A DNA stretch of 11,254 nt. Origin: CAKUIA01 sp034180465 (GTDB lineage: Bacteria > Verrucomicrobiota > Verrucomicrobiia > Opitutales > Intestinicryptomonadaceae). Below the pieces are notes generated by a model, which searched no databases, was not told where the DNA came from, and saw only the letters and a program-made list of their open reading frames with translations. The position numbers and the translations under genes are program-made. The DNA lies in the NCBI GenBank assembly GCA_034180465.1, contig JAXFOH010000092.1, positions 1-11,254 on the forward strand, read 5' to 3'. Below, one piece after another: positions 6,403 to 11,254 of the stretch; within the stretch, counting starts at the first letter, position 1, and every line of letters begins with the position of its first letter.

Positions 6403-7761
6403 ATGCAGTATTGCGATTTAAATACCGAAATAGAAGTTGGAGCAAGCGCCCACTATGTGCAAATAGGTCCTTTTAGGGGGCTTATAGACTGCGGCATGCA
6501 CCCGAAGTATTACGGGTATAAGGCCCTGCCCGACTTGGCGCAAATTGCCGACGACACTTTAGATTTTATTTGCATAACCCACGCGCATTTAGACCACTGC
6601 GCAGCACTGCCTATAATTGCAAGGACGCATCCCCACGCTACCATTATGACAAACCGCGGCGGGTCCGACCTTGTCGTGCGAATGCTTCGCAACTCGAAGG
6701 CAGTTATGGCAAAGCAAAAAGACGAGCTTAAAATAATGGAATATCCCCTCTATTCCTCGTCCGACATAGACGCGGTAAAGTCTAGAATTATTCCTATGCA
6801 AAATGGCGTTGAGCGCACTTTGGAACTTTCGAACGGCGAAAAAATAACAATAAGCTTCTGGGGAGCAGGCCACATTCCCGGAGCGGCCTCGGTTTTGCTA
6901 GAATACAACAGGCGCAGAATTTTGTTTAGCGGCGACATGAGCTTTCACACAACCGCACTGTTAAAAGGGGCAAACCCGCCCTCGGGCAAGGTCGACACCC
7001 TTGTTGTGGAAACCACGCGCGGCTCGTACGACCGCCCAAAAGACTCCACCTACCAAAGCGAAGTTCAACGCTTTTTAAAATCGCTTTCTACCACAATAAA
7101 AGACGGCGGCAGCGTTTTAGTGCCCGCCTTTGCGCTGGGCAGAATGCAGGAGATTTTGCTTATAATACAAAAGGCAAAAGCCGAAGGCACAATCCCCAAA
7201 GACACCCCCGTTTTTGCAACGGGTCTGGGCGTTGACATTGCCGAGCAAATGATAGAGCTTTCGAAAAAAAGCCACCACTTTTCGTTTGCAAAACAGGCAA
7301 TGGATGGCGTAAAGCCAATGCGTTTTGAAATGAAACCTGGGCAGGATTTCGAGGAAAAGGGAATTTACGTTTTAGGCAGCGGAATGCTTGTAGAACATAC
7401 CCCAAGCTTTTTGGCGGCATCGGCAATGATGGCGCAAAAGGAAAATTCTATATGCTTTGTAGGCTATTGCGATCCCGATACCCCCGCAGGCAAACTTTTG
7501 CAGTGCAAGCCCGGCGACTACTTTAATTTTGAAGGGCTTTTCTATTCAACAAAAATTAACTGCAAAGTAGACAAGTTCGACTTAAGCTCGCACGCCGACA
7601 GGGACGAGATACTTAAATTCATAATCGAAAAAGACCCGCGCTGCGTAATATTAACCCACGGTAGCGAAACTTCGCGCGAATGGTTTATGGACAATATAAT
7701 AGACATAAGCCCGAAAACGCAGGTTATAATTCCGCAGCCGTCGGAGTATATAGAAGTTTAA
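6403..7761 (+). CDS. Beta-CASP metallo-beta-lactamase fold nuclease (CPSF73/YSH1-like RNase family)
   Basis: It is a cytoplasmic zinc-dependent nuclease of the metallo-beta-lactamase superfamily, most likely acting on RNA as an endo- or exoribonuclease. All metal ligands can be located: HAHLDH at residues 60-65, His157 in GAGHIPGA, Asp178 in FSGDMSF, and the beta-CASP motifs A (Glu203 in VVET), B (His397 in SSHADRDE) and C (His419 in LTHGS). The beta-CASP domain fills about 200-390, including VPAFALGRMQEIL. Its 452 residues fit the compact bacterial members without KH domains. Motif A is followed by TRGSYDRP rather than the usual TYG, a local departure. There is no signal peptide. It is the last gene of the operon, 35 bp before a hairpin terminator. 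Substrate specificity cannot be settled here; a role in DNA processing is less likely but open because of the HhH neighbour. Confidence 0.93.
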   Translation: MQYCDLNTEIEVGASAHYVQIGPFRGLIDCGMHPKYYGYKALPDLAQIADDTLDFICITHAHLDHCAALPIIARTHPHATIMTNRGGSDLVVRMLRNSKAVMAKQKDELKIMEYPLYSSSDIDAVKSRIIPMQNGVERTLELSNGEKITISFWGAGHIPGAASVLLEYNRRRILFSGDMSFHTTALLKGANPPSGKVDTLVVETTRGSYDRPKDSTYQSEVQRFLKSLSTTIKDGGSVLVPAFALGRMQEILLIIQKAKAEGTIPKDTPVFATGLGVDIAEQMIELSKKSHHFSFAKQAMDGVKPMRFEMKPGQDFEEKGIYVLGSGMLVEHTPSFLAASAMMAQKENSICFVGYCDPDTPAGKLLQCKPGDYFNFEGLFYSTKINCKVDKFDLSSHADRDEILKFIIEKDPRCVILTHGSETSREWFMDNIIDISPKTQVIIPQPSEYIEV

Positions 7762-7796
7762 AAGCTTAATTTCTGCGAAGATAAATGCCGCAAAAT

Positions 7797-7826
7797 AACG
7801 CCGAGGTTTTTGGGAACTTCGGCGTT
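7797..7826. terminator. Bidirectional hairpin terminator between convergent genes
   Basis: The arms AACGCCGAGG (7797-7806) and CTTCGGCGTT (7817-7826) pair over 10 bp with one G-T wobble. Two more A-T pairs extend the stem inward, leaving a six-base loop (7809-7814). T-rich DNA follows on the + side (the T-run around 7838-7843) and a TTTT lies just past the stem on the - side. It sits in the middle of the 95-bp gap between the nuclease gene and the GH28 gene, which end toward each other. Confidence 0.7.
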
Positions 7827-7856
7827 CTTGTTTCAGATTTTTTGCGTTGAAACCTG

Positions 7857-9323
7857 TTAGTATACCGAATTTACAATTTCGGGCTTTGTCTTTACAAAGC
7901 GCAGATTTTCGCTTGCCGACGATTTTTTGAAAATGCAGTTTATAAGGCGCAACCCTTCCGTGTTTTCGGCGTAAAAAGCGGGACGTTTTTCCTCGCCAGT
8001 AAATTTAAGCTGCACGTTCGAAAACGTAATGTCTTTTGTATTCCTTACATAAAACCCGTACGACGGAATTAAAACGCCGAACATTCTGTTTTCGGGATAG
8101 GTCTTTTTAGGTTCGGGAACAATGGCCTTGTCGGCATTTTCAAGATTGCAGCCTTTTATTGTAAACATACAGTCGCTAATCGTTATGTTTTTTAATTCGT
8201 AGCCGTTAACCGCGGTGATGGTGCTTGTTATCCAGCTTTCGGCGTTGGCTATAATGTTGCTTATTGAAATATTTTGCATTGAACTTTTTTTATTCAGCAA
8301 ATTCTTGTTGTTGCGGTCGTCCACCCTTATAAATATGGGGGTTTGAATACCCGTCATAACTATATTGGATATTGCAACGTTTTGCACGCTGCCCCCGTCT
8401 ACCGCCTCTAAGGCAATGCCCGAAATACCGGTGGCTGCCCCCTTTTCTATGCCTGCATTTTTAAGCCAGTCCCACTTAAGCATTGTCTGCGGATAAACCC
8501 TTTTAAATACGCAGTTAGAAACCGTTATGTTTTTAAAGTCTCCCTGAGTGCCCGTGCCAATCTTAAAGAAGTTGCTAGAGCTTGCTACAACACAGTTTGT
8601 AATCGAAATATTTTCGACTACAAAACTTTGCCCGTGTTCGTTTTTAAGGCAAATGCCATCGTCCAACGCGTCTATAATGCAGTTCGAAACAACAACGTTT
8701 TTACTGGAAATATCCAAGCCGTCGTTATTGTGGTTTGCGTGGGCAAATATGTCTAGATTGTTTAAAATAACGCCGTCGCAATACAGAAAAAATGCATTCC
8801 AAAATGCGGGCGAACGCATTTTTACATTTTTAACCGAAACGTTTTTGCACGAATCGAACAAAATGTTTCTGGGGCGGTGGTGGTATTGCGGATGTTTTGG
8901 ATCGTGCGTAAATTTGTCGCCCGCGCCCCTTATTGTGCCGCCTTCAATGCCTATGTTTTTTGCGCCTTTTGCATATATAAAAGCGTAGTTAAAATCGGCA
9001 TCGGCGGTAGGCAGGTCTATTTTCGGATACGCGTTAAAGTCTTCGCTGCCGAGCAAAACCGCATTGCTTGCAAGCTTTAAAACAACGTTGTCCTTCAGGA
9101 TTATGTGCCCCGACTTATATTCGCCAAAGCCGAATTCCACAAAGCCGCCGCCTGAAGCGGAGCATTCGTCTATGGCGTTTTGTATTTGTTTGGTATTGTC
9201 GGAAACGCCGTCGCCTTTTGCCCCAAAATCGGCAACATTTACCGACTTTGCAAAAGCCGCTCCCGAAAGCGTAAACGCGGCAAAGATTGCGCTGCACATC
9301 TTTATAACTTGTCTTTTTTTCAT
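7857..9323 (-). CDS. Exported glycoside hydrolase family 28 (polygalacturonase-like)
   Basis: This 488-residue protein has a signal peptide (MKKRQV start, hydrophobic 8-25, cleavage near AFA/KS at 25/26) and a right-handed parallel beta-helix. The helix opens with NVADFGAKGDG (29-39), the usual entry of pectinase-type folds. GH28 enzymes hydrolyse galacturonan or rhamnogalacturonan bonds with three acidic residues. Here they are Asp201 in NNDGLDI and Asp221/Asp222 in ALDDGICLK. The later motifs deviate: the GHG histidine region reads FKIGTGTQGDFKNI (253-266), and the RIK region reads GISGIALEAVDGG followed by IFIRVDDR. As far as I recall, these match a bacterial GH28 side branch rather than classic endo-polygalacturonases. 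Substrate is therefore uncertain (galacturonide, rhamnogalacturonan or another glycan). The gene follows the large terminase gene on the same strand after 53 bp, with its own putative promoter and no clear ribosome site. Confidence 0.9.
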   Translation of the reverse strand: MKKRQVIKMCSAIFAAFTLSGAAFAKSVNVADFGAKGDGVSDNTKQIQNAIDECSASGGGFVEFGFGEYKSGHIILKDNVVLKLASNAVLLGSEDFNAYPKIDLPTADADFNYAFIYAKGAKNIGIEGGTIRGAGDKFTHDPKHPQYHHRPRNILFDSCKNVSVKNVKMRSPAFWNAFFLYCDGVILNNLDIFAHANHNNDGLDISSKNVVVSNCIIDALDDGICLKNEHGQSFVVENISITNCVVASSSNFFKIGTGTQGDFKNITVSNCVFKRVYPQTMLKWDWLKNAGIEKGAATGISGIALEAVDGGSVQNVAISNIVMTGIQTPIFIRVDDRNNKNLLNKKSSMQNISISNIIANAESWITSTITAVNGYELKNITISDCMFTIKGCNLENADKAIVPEPKKTYPENRMFGVLIPSYGFYVRNTKDITFSNVQLKFTGEEKRPAFYAENTEGLRLINCIFKKSSASENLRFVKTKPEIVNSVY

Positions 9324-9333
9324 ATACTGGTTT

Positions 9334-9353
9334 TACGATATAAAAATATCGTA
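9334..9353. promoter_or_regulatory. 20-bp perfect palindrome, candidate operator for the GH28 gene
   Basis: Perfect 8-base arms TACGATAT and ATATCGTA surround an AAAA centre. The palindrome lies directly downstream of the -35-like TTGACG and covers the spacer and -10 region of the GH28 promoter, where a repressor would block transcription. It is followed by a second short palindrome, ACGCGCGT (9353-9360). As a hairpin it is A/T-rich and lacks a trailing T-run, so an intrinsic terminator is unlikely. Confidence 0.5.
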
Positions 9354-9363
9354 CGCGCGTCAA
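9335..9363 (-). promoter_or_regulatory. Putative promoter of the GH28 gene
   Basis: Reading the minus strand, TTGACG (9363-9358) matches five of six bases of the -35 consensus. The -10 is weaker: TATCGT at 17-bp spacing or TATATC at 15-bp spacing, both inside the palindrome. An A/T tract (9362-9372) just upstream resembles an UP element. With the 17-bp option, transcription would begin only about five bases before the ATG at 9323, giving a nearly leaderless message and fitting the missing Shine-Dalgarno. Confidence 0.4.
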
Positions 9364-9376
9364 AAAAATTTTGCCG

Positions 9377-10723
9377 CTACCAAATAAATCTTTCTTTTGC
9401 GCCACTTGGCAATATCTTGATTTGCCCAACGCCAAACTCGCGCGATGCGTTAAAAGCCAACGCCAACGCCCAAAATAAATCGCTGTGCCCGCCGCTATTG
9501 TGTTGCGCGTTAAAGCTTGTACCGCCGTATGCAAAAGACCTTTTTAAATTTCTAAAATTGGCACGCACAGCCTCGGTATCGGGAATGGAAAACTCGCTGT
9601 TTTCCAATGCCGATTTTAGCGGATACGCCAAGATTTCCTTGCTTTTCGCCGAAAAATTAAACTCTTTTATGCGGGAATTTCCATAACGCTCTTTTGCCCT
9701 TTCGGCAAACTGCCGCCCAATTCCAGTATTGTCTATACACGCTTTTATAACGTTTTCGTGCCTTAAATACGAAAACAAAACCGATTCCTGTTCCGAAAAT
9801 GGAGCGTCTTTCATAAGCTGTATGTCTCGCACAAAGCAGTGTCCGTTTAGTTTTTCTATAAGGCAAAATGCGCTAAAGTCCCTCGTTCTGGCAACGTCCA
9901 CCCCCAAATACATGGGGTTGCTTATGCCCGACAATTCGCGCCGCCAATTTTCGGAGGGCGGGTAAAAATTCTGCTGCAATACACTAAACGGAATAAAAAC
10001 TTCGTTGTCGTTTGCGGGAATACACATATATTCCTGCATAAAACTTTGCTCGTCTACGCACGAAGCCTTTATGTAGTCGAAATATTCGGCCTCGTCCATA
10101 TCGTATACGGGGTTGTCTTTGCCAAGCGCATTTTTAAGTTTTTGCAAAAAGCCCTGTTGCAGGGCGTCTTGAAGGCTTACCGTATGCAGAGAAATATTTT
10201 TCGGATTACTGTTGTATTTTATTTCGCAAACAAGTTTGTTGAAAAAGCTGTTTGCGCCCCTATGTGTCGAAATTATTTCGAGCTGTCCGCCCCAAGTTAT
10301 GCCCGGATACGCTATTGCGTAGAGTTTTTCAGGGTCTTCGTGCAGGGCAAACTCGTCTAAAATTCGGTTGCCGCGCTTGCCGGCCTGCGCATCGGGATTG
10401 GAACTTAGCGAATGGATTTTCGTTGAGTTTACAAATTCTATTTCGCACGACGATGCGCTTTTAGATACTCCAACCCCGACGCTTTCGGTAAAGGCTATGT
10501 TCAAAATTTCGGCAAACTTTTTACAGTCTTGCACAAACAAAGACGACTGCACTTCATCGCGCGAGCTTACCCAAGAATCCAGCCTTTGCGAGCTTATGGC
10601 GTGGCGGCGCACAAGGCTGTATGCCGATGTCCAGCTCATTCCTATTTGGCGACTCTTTTCCATAAGCTTAATTCGCGAATTGTCCAAAAGCCACTTTTTT
10701 TGATATGGCAAAAAAAAGCTCAT
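9377..10723 (-). CDS. Phage terminase large subunit, Mu gp28-like
   Basis: This is the ATP-driven motor and nuclease that cuts and packages phage DNA into the prohead. The 448 residues contain, in order, the adenine-contact LPYQKKWL (Q8); a Walker A-like KSRQIGMSW (23-31), the deviant form found in terminases; Walker B with catalytic glutamate, RILDEF (120-125, Asp123/Glu124); and the coupling motif ISTH (151-154). The RNase H-like nuclease domain supplies metal-binding aspartates at Asp276 (GVDVAR), Asp331 (CIDNTG) and Asp415 (GHSDLFWAL). This pattern is closest to Mu/FluMu gp28-type terminases. All catalytic residues are present, so the gene looks intact. Its start overlaps the upstream small gene by ATGA. 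Downstream, where a Mu-like phage has a portal gene (gp29, DUF935), there is the GH28 gene instead. Confidence 0.92.
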   Translation of the reverse strand: MSFFLPYQKKWLLDNSRIKLMEKSRQIGMSWTSAYSLVRRHAISSQRLDSWVSSRDEVQSSLFVQDCKKFAEILNIAFTESVGVGVSKSASSCEIEFVNSTKIHSLSSNPDAQAGKRGNRILDEFALHEDPEKLYAIAYPGITWGGQLEIISTHRGANSFFNKLVCEIKYNSNPKNISLHTVSLQDALQQGFLQKLKNALGKDNPVYDMDEAEYFDYIKASCVDEQSFMQEYMCIPANDNEVFIPFSVLQQNFYPPSENWRRELSGISNPMYLGVDVARTRDFSAFCLIEKLNGHCFVRDIQLMKDAPFSEQESVLFSYLRHENVIKACIDNTGIGRQFAERAKERYGNSRIKEFNFSAKSKEILAYPLKSALENSEFSIPDTEAVRANFRNLKRSFAYGGTSFNAQHNSGGHSDLFWALALAFNASREFGVGQIKILPSGAKERFIW

Positions 10724-11118
10724 AGCAATTTAAGTTTGTCTTCTATTTGGGCAAGGGTTTCGCCGCCTATTTCGCCCGAAGGCGTTTTTGCCGCTTCGTC
10801 TTTTGCCGTTGCCGAAAGTTTTTGCACAACTCCGGCTACGGCGTTAAGCGCGCTTGGCGTAATTTCTGCAATGTCGCCTTCGCAAAAATAGTCGAACAAA
10901 GCCTCTAAAATTAAGTCTACTAAAACTTTGCGCTTGTCGCACAGCGAGCCTAAAACAATTTCCGAAGCCGTTTTTGCGTTTTCGCGAGCAGTGCGTATTT
11001 TTTCTAGATACTCGCAAAACGGAGTGCCCAACACCCGTTTTTTTGCGCGCTTTTTTGGCTTTTCGGCAAGAGCCTCTTTTGCCGTAGCTTTTGCGCTGTC
11101 TTTCGCTTTTGGCGGCAT
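10720..11118 (-). CDS. Probable phage terminase small subunit
   Basis: This 132-residue protein has a highly basic Lys/Ala-rich N-terminal tail (1-30, with KPKKRAKKR), followed by mostly helical sequence (about 34-107, including VLVDLILEALFDYF) and a short C-terminal helix (119-132). Small terminase subunits bind phage DNA and hand it to the large subunit. This assignment rests on position, size, charge and the ATGA overlap with the large terminase start; I do not see a decisive family motif, though a Mu gp27-like (DUF3486) relationship is plausible. The ATG at 11118 is chosen because AAGGGGG stands 7 nt before it. A TTG seven codons further upstream (11139) would overlap the preceding gene and has no better site. 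Confidence 0.6.
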   Translation of the reverse strand: MPPKAKDSAKATAKEALAEKPKKRAKKRVLGTPFCEYLEKIRTARENAKTASEIVLGSLCDKRKVLVDLILEALFDYFCEGDIAEITPSALNAVAGVVQKLSATAKDEAAKTPSGEIGGETLAQIEDKLKLL

Positions 11119-11119
11119 A

Positions 11120-11254
11120 CTAAAACCCCCTTCTTTCAAGATAGTCGTAGGCGGCGGCCATTAGCGCGCAACGCTTATACGACGGCGAAATTTCGTCTTC
11201 GCTAATTTTAATGTAGCCTTTCTTTTCAAGGTAGTCTAACTCCCGCAAAAGCTC
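11120..11254 (-). CDS. C-terminal end of a small phage protein, winged-helix-like (5' truncated)
   Basis: The minus-strand frame is open from the right edge to a TAG at 11122-11120 and gives the last 44 residues of a protein. It begins ELLRELDYLEKKGYIKISED and ends AAAYDYLERRGF. A helix, a short turn with a glycine and a beta strand, then a helix ending in L-x-x-x-G, resemble the end of winged-helix phage proteins encoded just before the small terminase in Mu-like phages (gp26 / VpaChn25_0724-like). The stop codon lies one base before the next gene's ATG, and that gene's ribosome site is inside this frame, so the two are coupled. The resemblance is from memory and the fragment is short. Confidence 0.6.
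   Translation of the reverse strand, partial: ELLRELDYLEKKGYIKISEDEISPSYKRCALMAAAYDYLERRGF
11126..11132 (-). promoter_or_regulatory. Strong Shine-Dalgarno of the probable small terminase gene
   Basis: On the minus strand AAGGGGG is followed by a 7-nt spacer and the ATG at 11118. It is the best ribosome site in the window, contrasting with the weak or absent sites of the other genes, and it fixes the start over the TTG at 11139. Confidence 0.6.

Larger units (their letters stand above)
9377..11254 (-). mobile_element. Partial Mu-like prophage or prophage-derived packaging module
   Basis: Three tightly coupled minus-strand genes (small winged-helix-like protein, probable small terminase, large terminase) follow the order seen upstream of the portal gene in Mu-like phages (gp26-gp27-gp28). 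The block continues beyond the right edge. On the left it stops at the large terminase; the next gene is a secreted glycoside hydrolase. No direct repeat, integrase, transposase or attachment site is visible in the window, so the left limit is set only by gene content. Confidence 0.55.

Noticed and set aside
8548..8988. 146-codon plus-strand open frame inside the GH28 gene
   Set aside because: It is antisense to the catalytic region of GH28, whose motifs are clear; the frame shows no protein-like pattern.
9334..9353. Terminator for the large terminase gene
   Set aside because: The stem is almost entirely A-T and is followed on the minus strand by AAAA rather than a T-run, so an operator reading fits better.
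9115..9534. 139-codon minus-strand open frame across the GH28 start and terminase end
   Set aside because: It overlaps two well-supported genes in another frame and is rich in Arg without domain features.
9180..9686. 168-codon plus-strand open frame
   Set aside because: It is antisense to the GH28 leader and the terminase nuclease domain, with no recognisable motif or ribosome site.
11119..11139. TTG start of the probable small terminase at 11139
   Set aside because: It has no upstream ribosome site, whereas the ATG at 11118 has AAGGGGG at 7 nt.
1..11254. CRISPR arrays, tRNA or rRNA genes, insertion sequences, att-like direct repeats
   Set aside because: I looked for regularly spaced repeats, cloverleaf-like segments, transposase motifs and terminal repeats and saw none.

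Overview
The window is a dense bacterial chromosome segment with mid-range GC by eye. Genes are packed tightly: start and stop codons repeatedly overlap (ATGA), and Shine-Dalgarno sites are mostly weak or absent. N-terminal signal peptides on several products indicate a cell with an exported compartment. My best guess is a gut- or sediment-type member of the PVC group (Verrucomicrobiota/Lentisphaerota). It rests on the overall style (exported TPR and Sel1 proteins, an oligopeptide-type ABC system with a fused permease, a GH28 enzyme) and is weak; no marker gene is present.

Region A (1-2847, +) is the tail of a peptide-type ABC importer operon. It holds the C-terminal part of an extracellular solute-binding protein (SBP family 5) and, overlapping it by 8 bp, one long gene in which the DppB-type and DppC-type permeases are fused through a linker with two predicted extra membrane helices. 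No ATPase gene follows.

Region B (2860-7826, +) starts with a good sigma70-like promoter (TTGACA-N18-GATAAT). It runs through six closely spaced genes: exported Sel1-repeat protein, biotin-protein ligase (birA), type III pantothenate kinase (coaX), exported TPR protein, a small helix-hairpin-helix Cdd1-like protein and a beta-CASP metallo-beta-lactamase nuclease. It ends at a hairpin terminator shared with the converging gene on the other strand. The operon combines cofactor supply and attachment (CoA and biotin) with a probable nucleic-acid processing pair.

Region C (7857-11254, -) reads from the right edge inward. It holds the end of a small phage-type protein, a probable small terminase subunit, a Mu-gp28-like large terminase subunit, and then, where a Mu-like phage would carry its portal gene, an exported GH28 pectinase-family enzyme with its own putative promoter and a 20-bp palindrome. 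The terminase block looks like the end of a prophage, a prophage remnant or a domesticated packaging module.

No tRNA, rRNA, CRISPR array or insertion sequence was found. No gene-free stretch exceeds 100 bp.
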